64,000 bases of DNA, taken from Cellulomonas cellasea (GTDB lineage: Bacteria; Actinomycetota; Actinomycetes; Actinomycetales; Cellulomonadaceae). A program made the position numbers and the translations under genes. The stretch covers positions 62,001-126,000 of the forward strand of contig NZ_BJLR01000009.1 in NCBI RefSeq assembly GCF_006538745.1. The letters are read 5' to 3'. The notes under the pieces are model-generated. The model did not search any database. It saw only the letters and a list, made by a program, of their open reading frames with translations, and was not told the origin of the DNA. Positions 44,127 to 52,968 of this stretch are shown here, in pieces; position 1 is the first letter of the stretch, and the number at the start of each line of letters is the position of its first letter.

Positions 44127-45581
44127 TCAGCGGCGCAGTCGCTCCACGAGCCACGCGGCCGCGTCGTTCCCGGCAGCCCCGGCTCCCCGCACGAGCAGCC
44201 GCTGCACCGCACCCGGCTGGACGGCGCTGCGCTGGACAGCGCTCGGCTGCACCGCGGGCGTCGCCGCACCGGGGGCCGCCGGCACGGGAGCCGGTGCGGG
44301 CGGCGGCGGGCCGAGGAAGATCTCCCGGATCACCGTCGCCTCGGCCTCGAGCTCGGCCGCGCGGCCCGGGTCCGCGACCGCCGAGCCGCTGCGGTGCTGC
44401 TCCGCGACCTCGACCGTCACGACCGTCATGCCACGCGACGGCGCCCACTGCCCGAGCGAGCGGCCCCGCGCCGCCTCGACCGCCATCTGCTTCGCCGAGA
44501 GCGCCTTGTCCTGACCCGGGTACAGGCTCGTCCACGCCGTGCCGCGGCGGTTACCGCGCGTGTTGACCCCCAGCGCGTCGGCCCGCTTCGCCATCGTCAG
44601 CGCGAGCGCGTCGGCGGCCTGCGCCTGCGGGTCACCCGCCGCGGCCGTGGACGGGTGCGGGTCCGCGAAGATCCCCGCCTGCCCGAGGTCCTTGATCGCG
44701 TGCACCGAGACGATCCGCGACGGCTTGAAGGCTTCGATCAGGGCCATCAGCGCGATGTTCGACGGCTCGACGACCCTGCCCTTCGCGTCGAGCGGCTTCG
44801 CCAGGTCGAGGTCCTTGCCGAGGTCCGGGAACTGCCGGTTGGGGTCCATCTCGCCCGGCGTCGCCCGGCCGGGGTCGTTCGCGGCGTTGCGCAGCTGCTG
44901 GTACTTCGCGACGGCGATGCCCGACTGGGTCTTCGCCAGCTTCTCCTCCCACGCCCCGCGCGACGCGACGTTCGCGGGGAACAGGCGTGGGACGACGACG
45001 ACGGTGAAGTGCGGCTGCATCGTCCGGAGCTGGACGAGCAGCCGCTCCGCGACCTCGACCCCCGACTGCTCGGAGCCGTGCACGCCTGCGACGACGAGCG
45101 CAACGTCCGGCACCTTGCCCGCGAACAGGTGCGCGGTGGTCGCCGCGTTGCCGGCGGCGTCGAGGCCGATCGGGACCCCGGCCTGCGCCGCAGCCCGCAG
45201 GAGCGCGCCGGCGACGGCGAACTGGCCCGGCAGCGGCGGGAGCAGCTGGATCGTCCGGAGGAGCTGGGCGTCGGCGGTCGCCTGGGTCGCCTGCGTCGCG
45301 GCGGCGGCGACCTTCGCGGGGTCGGGCGCGCGCTGCACGGCCCGGCCGGCCGTCGCGGTCCCCTGGGCGCCGAGCGCAGCGGCGGTCGCGGTCTCCCGGG
45401 TGCCGAGCGCGGCGACGGTCGCGGCGGCCAGGACGGCGTTGCCGGGCACCGGGCCCGGACGGGAGGCGCCGAGGTCGGGGTCGGGCGCGCAGCGGGTCGA
45501 CCGCTGCACCGCGTCGGGCCGCCGCTCGCCGTCGACCGTCCGCCGCCCCTCGGAGCCGACCATCCGCCTCGCCGCCCTCAT
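44127..45581 (-). CDS. M14-like zinc carboxypeptidase/amidase with VQR motifs
   Basis: 484 residues from ATG 45581. The zinc/catalytic set of the M14 family is present: H168-G-S-E171 (HxxE), H294 in VSVHAI, substrate-binding D246-P-N-R249 and catalytic glutamate E391 in VTVEVAEQ. The first 110 residues are Ala/Pro-rich with AVQRS (about 24-28) and AVQR (81-84), and the C-terminus has a repeated AVQ(R/P) run. VQR repeats of this kind also occur in proteins linked to contractile-injection-system cargo and DUF4157 proteins; this link is only an inference. No signal peptide is seen. The enzyme may trim cell-wall peptides or be a secreted effector. Confidence 0.7.
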   Translation of the reverse strand: MRAARRMVGSEGRRTVDGERRPDAVQRSTRCAPDPDLGASRPGPVPGNAVLAAATVAALGTRETATAAALGAQGTATAGRAVQRAPDPAKVAAAATQATQATADAQLLRTIQLLPPLPGQFAVAGALLRAAAQAGVPIGLDAAGNAATTAHLFAGKVPDVALVVAGVHGSEQSGVEVAERLLVQLRTMQPHFTVVVVPRLFPANVASRGAWEEKLAKTQSGIAVAKYQQLRNAANDPGRATPGEMDPNRQFPDLGKDLDLAKPLDAKGRVVEPSNIALMALIEAFKPSRIVSVHAIKDLGQAGIFADPHPSTAAAGDPQAQAADALALTMAKRADALGVNTRGNRRGTAWTSLYPGQDKALSAKQMAVEAARGRSLGQWAPSRGMTVVTVEVAEQHRSGSAVADPGRAAELEAEATVIREIFLGPPPPAPAPVPAAPGAATPAVQPSAVQRSAVQPGAVQRLLVRGAGAAGNDAAAWLVERLRR

Positions 45582-45888
45582 AGTGCACCCGCCGCCCCCG
45601 CCCGGGCCGACCCTTCCCGCGGACAGCCGGACCCTGCGGCGCCGGGCGCCGGCGTGGTCACGGCGTGGGCCGGAGCCGAGCCGGACCCGGAGCCCACCCG
45701 CCGGGTGCCGGGCACCGGCGGGCGTCCGGGTGCGGTCCCGACCATCGTCCTCGGCGCGCACCGGCCGGCCGCCGGTCGCCCGGGCAGCCGAAGGGGACGA
45801 CCGGTGTGCCCCGCCGTCCGGGCGAACTCGAGCGGAACCACCCTGGCGGCCGCTCACGAGGTGCGGGGGGACGGCCGATCAACCGGGC
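45582..45888. other. Intergenic region, no gene seen
   Basis: This 307-base divergent gap is GC-rich and has no recognised operator, repeat or gene. The start of the M14-like gene has only a GGCGGGTG sequence upstream; the DUF2510-like gene has no clear promoter. Confidence 0.5.
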
Positions 45889-46158
45889 ATGGGATACGCA
45901 GACCAGCCCCGGTACTCCCCGAACGGGAGGTTCTTCTGGGACGGGCACCGCTGGACGCCGGTCGAGGACCGGCTCTGGGACGTGCGCCTGCCCTCCGCCG
46001 TCGACACCGCCGAGCCCGACGAGCCGTGCGCGCACTGCGGGGCGAGCCCGGGGCGGCGGTCGTTCGGCGACCTGACCGTCGTCTGGCTGCTCTCGCTCGT
46101 GATCTCGCTCGGTGTCGTCGTCGGCGGCCTCGCGACGTACGTGGTCGCCGCTCCCTGA
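45889..46158 (+). CDS. DUF2510-like small membrane protein
   Basis: 89 residues from ATG 45889. The start RYSPNGRFFWDGHRWTPVE is close to the DUF2510 motif (W-D-G-x-x-W-T/R-P), followed by a CAHCG half zinc knuckle and one membrane helix (about 66-85). Such motif-helix proteins are common and may anchor larger complexes. No ribosome-binding site is seen, so it may be leaderless. Function unknown. Confidence 0.65.
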   Translation: MGYADQPRYSPNGRFFWDGHRWTPVEDRLWDVRLPSAVDTAEPDEPCAHCGASPGRRSFGDLTVVWLLSLVISLGVVVGGLATYVVAAP

Positions 46159-46261
46159 CCCGCGACCGACCCCACCCGCCTCGGCGCCCCGGGTGGAGCG
46201 GCCGACCGCGACAGCCCGGTGTCGTCCCGTGCCGCGCGCCCGGGTGCGCGAGACTGACCCC

Positions 46262-46345
46262 ATGCCGCGACCGACGCGTGCGCCGAGCCGCACCGCACCC
46301 CTCGACCCGACGGCCCGCCTCCGCACCGCCACCCCGGCCCCGTGA
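46262..46345 (+). CDS. Upstream short ORF (27 aa) overlapping TSUP start
   Basis: ATG 46262 has a GAGACT -10-like hexamer six bases upstream (leaderless pattern). The frame is Arg/Pro/Thr-rich and stops at TGA 46343-46345, inside the GTG start (46342) of the TSUP gene as GTGA. The TSUP start has no ribosome-binding site, so coupled translation is the simplest explanation. Confidence 0.45.
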   Translation: MPRPTRAPSRTAPLDPTARLRTATPAP

Positions 46346-47133
46346 CCGACGCGCTCGCGCACGTCGCCGACCTCGGCACCTCGACGGTCCTGCTGCTCCT
46401 GCTCGCGGCGCTGCTCGCGGGCTGGGTCGACGCGGTCGTCGGCGGCGGTGGCCTGCTCCAGCTCCCGGCGCTGCTGCTGGTCCCCGGCGTCTCGCCCGTG
46501 CAGGCCCTCGCGACGAACAAGCTCGCCGGGATCATGGGCACGACGGTGAGCGCCGTGGTGTTCTACCGGCGCGTCCGGCCCGGGCTGAGCACCGCGGCCC
46601 CGATGGCGGTCGCCGCGCTGCTCGGCGGTGCGGGCGGCGCAGCCCTCGCGAGCTCGCTGCCGCCCGAGGTCATCACGCCGATCGTCCTCGTCGCGCTCGT
46701 CGTCGTCGCCGTGTGGACGCTCGCGCGGCCCGCCGCCGGGCGCGTGACGCAGCTGCGCTGGTCGGGCGTGCGGCACACCGGCGCGGCTGTCGTGCTGGGG
46801 CTCGCGGTCGGCGGCTACGACGGGCTCGTCGGGCCCGGCACGGGGAGCTTCCTCGTCATCGGGCTCGTCGGGCTGCTGGGCTTCGCGTTCCTCGAGGCGT
46901 CCGCGAACGCGAAGATCATCAACGCCGTGACCAACCTCGGGGCGCTGGTCGTCTTCGCCCTCACCGGCGCACCGCTCTGGGTCCTGGGCCTGATGATGGG
47001 CGCCGCGAACGTCGTCGGCGGCTACGTGGGTGCGCGCATGGCGGTCGCGCGCGGCAGCGGGTTCGTGCGCGTCGTGTTCCTCGTCGTCGTCGCGGGGCTC
47101 GTCGTGCGCCTCGCGTGGGACCTGGTCGCCTGA
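46342..47133 (+). CDS. TSUP (TauE/SafE) family sulfite/organic-acid transporter
   Basis: 263 residues with seven or eight membrane helices. The first helix region carries the TSUP signature GWVDAVVGGGGLLQLPALL, followed by ATNKLAGIMGTTVSAVVFY. A second similar motif lies in GGYDGLVGPGTGSFLVIG. The duplicated signature is diagnostic of the TauE/SafE exporters of sulfite, sulfoacetate and related anions. The GTG start overlaps a short upstream ORF. Confidence 0.85.
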   Translation: MTDALAHVADLGTSTVLLLLLAALLAGWVDAVVGGGGLLQLPALLLVPGVSPVQALATNKLAGIMGTTVSAVVFYRRVRPGLSTAAPMAVAALLGGAGGAALASSLPPEVITPIVLVALVVVAVWTLARPAAGRVTQLRWSGVRHTGAAVVLGLAVGGYDGLVGPGTGSFLVIGLVGLLGFAFLEASANAKIINAVTNLGALVVFALTGAPLWVLGLMMGAANVVGGYVGARMAVARGSGFVRVVFLVVVAGLVVRLAWDLVA

Positions 47134-47211
47134 CCCTCCGACCGTCGTCACCGGCGGGGCGCCACGCGCGCTCCCGCCGCGGTCACCGTGCGACGAGCGC
47201 TCCCACCGCCC

Positions 47212-47898
47212 TCACCGGCCGGGCGCGACCAGCGCGCGCGGCCGGAAGCTGCTGTCGTCCTCCGTCAGCGCGCGCAGCACGGTGCTCGCGGCCTGGTCGA
47301 GGTCGACGTGGTCCGCGGTGCTCGCCCGCAGCAGCGCCGTCTGCGCGTCCTGCGCCGTGCAGCCGTTGCAGTGCATGAGCACGCCGATCGCGCGGTCGAG
47401 GCGCAGGCACGCCTCGAGCGCACCGCGCGGGGGCTCGCCGGGGCGCGCGAGCCGGGCGGCGATCTCGGCGGCGAGCAGCCGCGCGTGCCGGTGCGCCTCG
47501 GCGAGCGCCAGCGGGTCCCACGCGCCGGGCACGGCGGAGTAGAGGGTAAGCGCGACGCTGATCCCCCGGGCGACCGGCGCGGGCACGGCGGCCGACGAGG
47601 CGAACCCGACCTCCGTCGCGCACGCGCGCCACGCCGCCCAGCCGTCCCCCTCGGGGACGCGCGGCACCACGACCGGGTGGAGCTGCTCCATCGCCGCGAT
47701 GCTCGGCCCGGTGCCCAGCCGCGCCTCGACCTGGCCGCAGCGGGCGGCGCGCTCGTCGCTGCTCGCGGCGCGCACCAGGGCGCCCTGCTGCTGGATCGTG
47801 ATGCCCGCGGACCCGCCGAGGTCCCGGGCCACCGCGCCGACCCGCTCGCGCAGGTAGGGGCTGACCCGTTCGTGGAGGTGAGCGACGACGTCCTGCAT
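47212..47898 (-). CDS. GAF-ANTAR regulator (RNA-binding antiterminator)
   Basis: 228 residues from ATG 47898. An N-terminal GAF-like domain (about 15-145) is followed by an ANTAR domain (about 165-225): LEACLRLDRAIGVLMHCNGCTAQDAQTALL matches the ANTAR helical bundle that binds RNA hairpins at antitermination sites. It is a light- or ligand-responsive antiterminator; target unknown. No histidine kinase is adjacent. It is divergent from the AIM24 trio. Confidence 0.8.
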   Translation of the reverse strand: MQDVVAHLHERVSPYLRERVGAVARDLGGSAGITIQQQGALVRAASSDERAARCGQVEARLGTGPSIAAMEQLHPVVVPRVPEGDGWAAWRACATEVGFASSAAVPAPVARGISVALTLYSAVPGAWDPLALAEAHRHARLLAAEIAARLARPGEPPRGALEACLRLDRAIGVLMHCNGCTAQDAQTALLRASTADHVDLDQAASTVLRALTEDDSSFRPRALVAPGR

Positions 47899-48223
47899 GG
47901 GAGTCCGATCCGCGGCCGGCGACCGCTGGACGGGGCGGCACCGGCCCCGTCCGGACCGCACCGCCACGACCCGCCCAGCGTCTCACGGCGCTCGCGGGGA
48001 CGCGCGACGCGAGCCGCGCACCGTCGGGACCCTCCCCCACCGCCGCGCCCGCGGGCAGGCCGCCGGGTGACGTGCGCCGGAGCGCCCCCGGGAGGCGGGC
48101 GGGCGCCGTTAGGCTGCGCAGCGACGCCCGCCCCCGGCCCGAGCCGGTGAGCGGCGCCCGCCCGAGCAGGGCGCGCACGCACCGCACACACGCCCACCCG
48201 GGCACGAGCAGACAGGAGAACCG
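47899..48223. other. Intergenic region between GAF-ANTAR gene and AIM24 operon
   Basis: No gene is seen. TAGGCT (48110-48115) may be the -10 of the AIM24 operon; AGGAGA at 48211-48216 is the first ribosome-binding site. There is no clear operator. Confidence 0.4.
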
Positions 48224-48841
48224 GTGGCCGTCCTCACCGCCGACAAGCGGGTGCTCCACGCCGACCTCCAAGGGGACTCGGTTCGCGCCGCGTCCGGCTC
48301 GATGGTCGCGTACACCGGCAGGGTCGAGTTCAAGTCGGCCGGCATGGGCGGCGGCGGCGGGTTCCGCGCCGCGCTCAAGCAGAAGGTCGCGGGCGAGTCG
48401 ATCTCGCTCATGACGTGCACCGGCTCCGGCCGCGTCTACCTCGCGCAGGACGCGATGGACGTGACCGTCGTGCAGCTCCAGGCCGACACGCTCACCGTCG
48501 AGTCCGAGCACGTGCTCGCCGTGACCGAGGGCCTCCAGCTCGACGTCCAGTTCTCCGGCCTGCGCGGCATGACCACCGGCCAGGGCCTCGCGACGACCAA
48601 GATCTCCGGGACCGGGCAGTGCGCGATCATGTCGCACGGCCCGCTCATCGCGCTCGCGGTCACCCCCGGGCAGCCGCTCGTCGTCGACCCCGACGTGTAC
48701 GTCGCGGGCGTCGGCCAGACGCAGATGAGCCTCGTCTCCGGCGTCTCGTGGCGCTCGATGGTCGGCGACGGCGGCGGGGAGCCGTTCTCGCTGCGCTTCG
48801 AGGGCCAGGGCACCGTGTACATCCAGCCGGCCGAGCGCTGA
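48224..48841 (+). CDS. AIM24 family protein, copy 1
   Basis: 205 residues from GTG 48224 with AGGAGA upstream. The AIM24 domain is a jelly-roll-like beta fold; strands around GSMVAYTGRVEFKSAG, SGRVYLAQDAMDVTVVQL, and QGTVYIQPAER show the ending of the domain. No signal peptide, so a cytoplasmic or membrane-bound location. It is the first of three consecutive homologues. In other bacteria AIM24 proteins are linked to cell-surface stress or phage-like systems, role not clear. Confidence 0.85.
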   Translation: MAVLTADKRVLHADLQGDSVRAASGSMVAYTGRVEFKSAGMGGGGGFRAALKQKVAGESISLMTCTGSGRVYLAQDAMDVTVVQLQADTLTVESEHVLAVTEGLQLDVQFSGLRGMTTGQGLATTKISGTGQCAIMSHGPLIALAVTPGQPLVVDPDVYVAGVGQTQMSLVSGVSWRSMVGDGGGEPFSLRFEGQGTVYIQPAER

Positions 48842-48852
48842 GGGGCGGGGAC

Positions 48853-49494
48853 ATGCCGTTCGAGATCGTCAACAAGAAGGTCGTCCGCGCCCAGGTCAGC
48901 CAGCAGAGCCCGGTCCTCGCCCGGCGCGGGGCGATGCTCGGCTACGACGGCCAGGTCACGTTCCGGCCGATCCAGGGCCAGGGCCACGGGGTCGGCGGGA
49001 TGGTCGGCGCCGCGATGTCCGGCGAGTCCAACCCGATGATGGCGACCGAGGGCACCGGCTCGGTGCTCTACGGGTTCCGCGGGCTGCACGTCACGGTCAT
49101 CGAGCTCACGGGCGACTCGCTCACCGTCGAGGCGGACCGGCTCCTCGCGCACGACGCGAACCTCCAGACCAGCGTCGAGTTCATCGGCCAGGGCGGCGTC
49201 CGCTCGGCCGTGCGCGGGGCGATGACGGGCCAGGGGCTCTTCACGACCCGGATCGGCGGGCACGGCTCGGTCGCGCTGCTCTCGCACGGCGGCACGTTCC
49301 CGCTGCAGCTCACCGGCGACGTCGTCGGCGTCGACCCGCAGGCGTACGTCGGTCACGTCGGCGCGCTCCAGGTCGACCTCAAGGCCAGCGTCGGCATGCG
49401 TGACCTCGTCGGGCGCGGGTCCGGCGAGGCGTTCCAGCTCCACGTGTCGGGTCACGGCACCGTCTACGTCCAGGCCTCGGAGGCGAAGTTCTGA
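48853..49494 (+). CDS. AIM24 family protein, copy 2
   Basis: 213 residues from ATG 48853 with GGGGCGGGG upstream. The chain follows copy 1 in order: RRGAMLGYDGQVTFRPI, GSVLYGFRGLHVTVIELTGDSLTVEADRLLAHD and GTVYVQASEAKF at the end. It overlaps the next gene by TGATG. Similar but not identical to copy 1, so the trio arose by old duplication. Confidence 0.85.
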   Translation: MPFEIVNKKVVRAQVSQQSPVLARRGAMLGYDGQVTFRPIQGQGHGVGGMVGAAMSGESNPMMATEGTGSVLYGFRGLHVTVIELTGDSLTVEADRLLAHDANLQTSVEFIGQGGVRSAVRGAMTGQGLFTTRIGGHGSVALLSHGGTFPLQLTGDVVGVDPQAYVGHVGALQVDLKASVGMRDLVGRGSGEAFQLHVSGHGTVYVQASEAKF

Positions 49495-50249
49495 TGATCA
49501 CCGGGATCGACGCGGCCGTCCTCGACGCCCAGACGCTGCCCAGCAACGACAACGTCAACGCCTACGCGTTCAGCATCGACCTGAACGGCGAGTGGTTCAC
49601 GTCCAAGGGCGCGATGATCGCCTACTACGGGACCATCGACTTCTCCGGCGTGAGCGCCTTCGCGTCGCGCGCCGCGTGGGTCGCGGCCCGGTTCTCCTCG
49701 CCGCTGTACGCGCAGGACTGGGTCGTCGCGAGCGGCCGCGGCAAGCTCGTCATAGGCGACCGCGGCAACGACATCAACTCCTACGACCTCGACAACGGCA
49801 ACCTGACGATCAAGCAGGTCAACCTGCTGGCGTTCGAGACCGGCCTCGAGCTCAAGCAGTCGATCGTCCCCGGGTTCGTCACGCTCATCGGCACCGGCAA
49901 GTTCCTCGCGTCGTCGAACGGCCCGGCGATCTTCGTCGAGCCGCCGTTCCGCGCGGACCCCGACGCGCTGCTGGGCTGGGCCGACTGCCCGTCCCCGAGC
50001 CAGCACTACGACTACAACTGGATGGCGTACTCGCTCATGTCCGGCGTCCAGGCGATGCTCGGGCGCGAGTCCGGCGAGGAGCGCCAGTACGACTTCACCG
50101 GCGCGGGCACCGTGCTGCTGCAGTCCTCGGAGATGGGGCGCCACGACCCCGCGCTCGCGCGGGTCGTCGAGGCGCAGACCAACCTGCTCGACAACCAGAC
50201 GGCCGCGCAGCTCGGCCAGCGGCTGATCGCGCGCGCCCAGCAGCAGTGA
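49494..50249 (+). CDS. AIM24 family protein, copy 3
   Basis: 251 residues from ATG 49494 (TGATG overlap). The AIM24 core is present (KGAMIAYYGTIDFSG, LTIKQVNLLAFETGLELKQS, AGTVLLQSSEMG). It also has a C-terminal helical tail (about 215-251, RVVEAQTNLLDNQTAAQLGQRLI) absent from copies 1 and 2. This could serve as an oligomerisation helix. A terminator follows. Confidence 0.8.
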   Translation: MITGIDAAVLDAQTLPSNDNVNAYAFSIDLNGEWFTSKGAMIAYYGTIDFSGVSAFASRAAWVAARFSSPLYAQDWVVASGRGKLVIGDRGNDINSYDLDNGNLTIKQVNLLAFETGLELKQSIVPGFVTLIGTGKFLASSNGPAIFVEPPFRADPDALLGWADCPSPSQHYDYNWMAYSLMSGVQAMLGRESGEERQYDFTGAGTVLLQSSEMGRHDPALARVVEAQTNLLDNQTAAQLGQRLIARAQQQ

Positions 50250-50290
50250 GCCGGGGGCCGCGGCGTCGGTGACGCCGTCGGCCGGGCAGC

Positions 50291-50350
50291 GACGCGGGAC
50301 GGGCGGGGCACGTCGACGACGGCCCCGCCCGTCCCGCGTCCGCGTCCGGG
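50291..50350 (+). terminator. 18-bp perfect hairpin terminator of AIM24 operon
   Basis: GACGCGGGACGGGCGGGG (50291-50308) pairs exactly with 50333-50350. The loop is 24 bases. It is the longest perfect stem that I saw in the window, and it lies 42 bases after the stop codon. Confidence 0.7.
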
Positions 50351-50438
50351 CCGTTGACGTCCCAGCGGTCCGTGGTCTTCAGTGGTCGCGCAGCCGACGA
50401 CGGCCCGACGCCGGCGCACCCTCGTCCCAGGAGGCCGG

Positions 50439-51923
50439 GTGACGCCGACCCGTTCGCGTCCGTCGCCGCAGCACCAGCCCCGCCGCGTCGTCGTGCTCGG
50501 CGCGAGCCTCGCCGGGGCGCTCGCCGCCGCAGCGGCCGCGACGTCCGCCCCCGGCCGGACCGTCACGGTGCTCGAGCGCGACGAGCTCCCTGCGTCGCCC
50601 CGGCCCCGCAGCGGCGTCCCGCAGGGCCGCCAGCCGCACGTGTTCCTGCTGCGCGGGCTGCTCGCGGTCGAGGAGCTGCTGCCGGGCTTCCGCGACGACC
50701 TCCGCGCGGCCGGGGCCGTCGAGATCGACACGGGCGACCTCGCCTGGAACAGCGAGCTCGGGTGGCAGCCGACCGGGCGGCCGCAGTTCGCGCTGCTCTC
50801 GGCGACCCGGCCGCTGTTCGAGGACGTCGTGCGGCGGCGCGTCGCGGGGCTGCCCGGCGTCGAGGTCCGGGACGGCGTCCGGGTCGAGGGCCTGCGCCGC
50901 GGCGGGCCGGGCGGTCCGGCGTGGTGGGTCGACCTCGCGGACGGCACGAGCGTCGCCGCGGACCTCGTGGTCGACGCGACCGGGCGCAGCTCGCGGCTGC
51001 CCGGGTGGCTCGACGCCCTCGGCGTCACCCCCGCGCGGGTCACCGACATCGACGCCCGCGTCGGGTACGCCTCACGCCTGTACGCGCTCGCGCCGGGACG
51101 GGTCGCCCCGACCGGCGTCGTCGTGCAGCAGTCGCCCGGCGAGCCCCGCGGCGGGCTCGCGCTCCCGGTCGAGGGCGGCCGGTGGGTCGTGGCGGGCGTC
51201 GGGTCCGGGGCGCAGCGGCCCCCGCGGGACGACGACGGGTTCGTCGCGCACCTGCGCGGGCTGCGCGACGGCGCGCTCGCCGAGATCCACGACGCCGGGG
51301 TCCCCGAGGGCGAGGTCGCGGTGCACCGGCAGACCGGCAACCGCCGCCACCACTACGAGGACGTGCGGGACTGGCCCGCCGGGCTGCTCGTCACCGGCGA
51401 CGCGCTGTGCGCGTTCAACCCGGTGTACGGGCACGGCGTCACGGTCGCCGCGTGCGAGGCCCTCGTGCTGCGGGACGCGCTGCGGCGCGGGCTGCGTCCG
51501 GGGCGCGAGCGCCGGGTGCTGCGCAGGCTCGCGCGCGAGGCGGCCGTGCCGTGGGCCATCGCGACCGGGGAGGACCTGCGCTTCCCGACGAGCGACGGCA
51601 GCCCGCCCCCGGTGTCGGCGCTGCTCGGGCGCTGGACCCGGCAGGTCGGCCTGCTCGCGGTGCACGGCGACGAGCTCGCGCACCGCACGACGTCGGCGGT
51701 GTACCACCTCATGGGACCGCCGCGGCTGCTGCTGCGCCCCGGGCTCGTGGCGGCGGCGGTGCGGGCCCGGCTGCGCGGCTTCGGCCCGGCGACCGAGCGG
51801 CCGGTCGTGGTGCGCCCGGTCGGGGTGCGCCCCGTCGTGGTGCGCCCGGGCGCCGACGGTGCGCCGGCCGACGGCGGGCACGACGCCGGCCGGGCGGCGG
51901 ACGCCAGCCCGGCCGGACGGTGA
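50439..51923 (+). CDS. FAD-dependent monooxygenase/oxidoreductase
   Basis: 494 residues from GTG 50439, with AGGAGG upstream. The dinucleotide-binding motif is VVVLGASLAGALAAAAA (about 16-32, a GxSxxG variant of GxGxxG), and the second FAD motif is GDALCAFNPVYGHGVTVAACEA (about 318-340), as in PHBH/UbiH-type proteins. ATGRSS lies in the middle. It likely hydroxylates or epoxidises a lipid-like substrate. The tail (VVVRPVGVRPVVVRPG) is an odd Val/Arg/Pro repeat of about 45 residues with DNA repeats of GTGGTGCGCCC-type. Confidence 0.8.
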   Translation: MTPTRSRPSPQHQPRRVVVLGASLAGALAAAAAATSAPGRTVTVLERDELPASPRPRSGVPQGRQPHVFLLRGLLAVEELLPGFRDDLRAAGAVEIDTGDLAWNSELGWQPTGRPQFALLSATRPLFEDVVRRRVAGLPGVEVRDGVRVEGLRRGGPGGPAWWVDLADGTSVAADLVVDATGRSSRLPGWLDALGVTPARVTDIDARVGYASRLYALAPGRVAPTGVVVQQSPGEPRGGLALPVEGGRWVVAGVGSGAQRPPRDDDGFVAHLRGLRDGALAEIHDAGVPEGEVAVHRQTGNRRHHYEDVRDWPAGLLVTGDALCAFNPVYGHGVTVAACEALVLRDALRRGLRPGRERRVLRRLAREAAVPWAIATGEDLRFPTSDGSPPPVSALLGRWTRQVGLLAVHGDELAHRTTSAVYHLMGPPRLLLRPGLVAAAVRARLRGFGPATERPVVVRPVGVRPVVVRPGADGAPADGGHDAGRAADASPAGR

Positions 51924-51930
51924 GCGGGCC

Positions 51931-52968
51931 TCAGGCCGAGCGCACCTTCATCGTGTACGTGCCCGTGCCCGTCTTCTCGTCGAAGTGGCGCACGCGCAGG
52001 TAGTACGTGCCCGGGTCGAGCGCGGTCGCGATGCGGGCGTTGAGGCCGACGCCGCTGTCGTCGTCGGACGCGACGAGCCTCGTCGGGTCCTCGGGCCCGA
52101 ACAGGTCCATCACGAGGTCCGTCGGCCCGCGGGTGTTCGCGACGTACGTGCCGGCCGTCGCGACGGTGAACTTGTACAGGTCCTCCTCGCCGGCCGCGCC
52201 GATCGAGGCGGGCGTGCGGTTGGCCGCGTCGACGAGCAGCTCGGTCGCCTGGAGCTCCGGCGGCTTGATCGTCCTCGGGTACGCGTCGGTGCTGCCGATG
52301 TACGCCTTGTCGACCTCGGAGAGGACCTCGTTGGCCTCGGTGCCGACCCCGTCGAGGGTCCACCGGGCGGGGAAGAAGTAGAGCATGATCGACTTCGGGT
52401 CGAACTTCGTGCCCTTGACCTGGTCGGCCGTGTACTTCTTCAGCACGTTGTGCCGGATCGTCTCCGGGCTCCAGTTGTTGGGCGGGCCCATGAGGTCCTT
52501 GATGACGACGGGCTCGTTCCAGCGGATGCCGCCGTCGGGGTTCTGGTGCTCGTGCGCGAGGCCGAGCGCGTGCCCGAACTCGTGCGCGGCGGTGCCCCCG
52601 TCGAGGAAGCCGAGGTTCATCGTCGGCTCGTCCGGCGGGATCGTGACGTTGTCGGTGCCGACGTAGGACCACGCGCCGTCGGTGGGGTCGAACGCGATGC
52701 GGATCTGGGCGTCGGGCGCGTCGTCGAACACGAAGTGGATGTTGGCGTGCTCCGTCCACCACCCGGCCTGCTCGCGGGCGACCTGGCGCTGCGCGGGCGT
52801 CCCGCCGAGGAAGCGGACGTGCAGCGTGGACCCGGTGATCCACAGCTTGTGCAGCAGGGTGATCGCCTGCAGACGCCCGTCGACGTCGACGGTGCGCTGG
52901 AGGCGCTGCTGGTCACGGAACAGGATGCGGTCGGTGCAGAACCTGGCCTTCTCGGGTGTGCTGGACAT
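51931..52968 (-). CDS. Astacin/M12-like zinc metalloprotease with C-terminal pre-peptidase domain
   Basis: 345 residues from ATG 52968 with CAGGAG upstream. The metzincin zinc motif is H129-E130-F-G-H133-A-L-G-L-A-H139-E-H, and a methionine turn is seen in KSIMLYFF. It is followed by a PPC-like beta domain (about 255-345, DLYKFTVATAGTYVANTRGPTDLVMDLFG), typical of secreted proteases. Notably no signal peptide is visible at the N-terminus (STPEKARFCTDRIL), so secretion by another path or a cytoplasmic role is open. Confidence 0.85.
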   Translation of the reverse strand: MSSTPEKARFCTDRILFRDQQRLQRTVDVDGRLQAITLLHKLWITGSTLHVRFLGGTPAQRQVAREQAGWWTEHANIHFVFDDAPDAQIRIAFDPTDGAWSYVGTDNVTIPPDEPTMNLGFLDGGTAAHEFGHALGLAHEHQNPDGGIRWNEPVVIKDLMGPPNNWSPETIRHNVLKKYTADQVKGTKFDPKSIMLYFFPARWTLDGVGTEANEVLSEVDKAYIGSTDAYPRTIKPPELQATELLVDAANRTPASIGAAGEEDLYKFTVATAGTYVANTRGPTDLVMDLFGPEDPTRLVASDDDSGVGLNARIATALDPGTYYLRVRHFDEKTGTGTYTMKVRSA

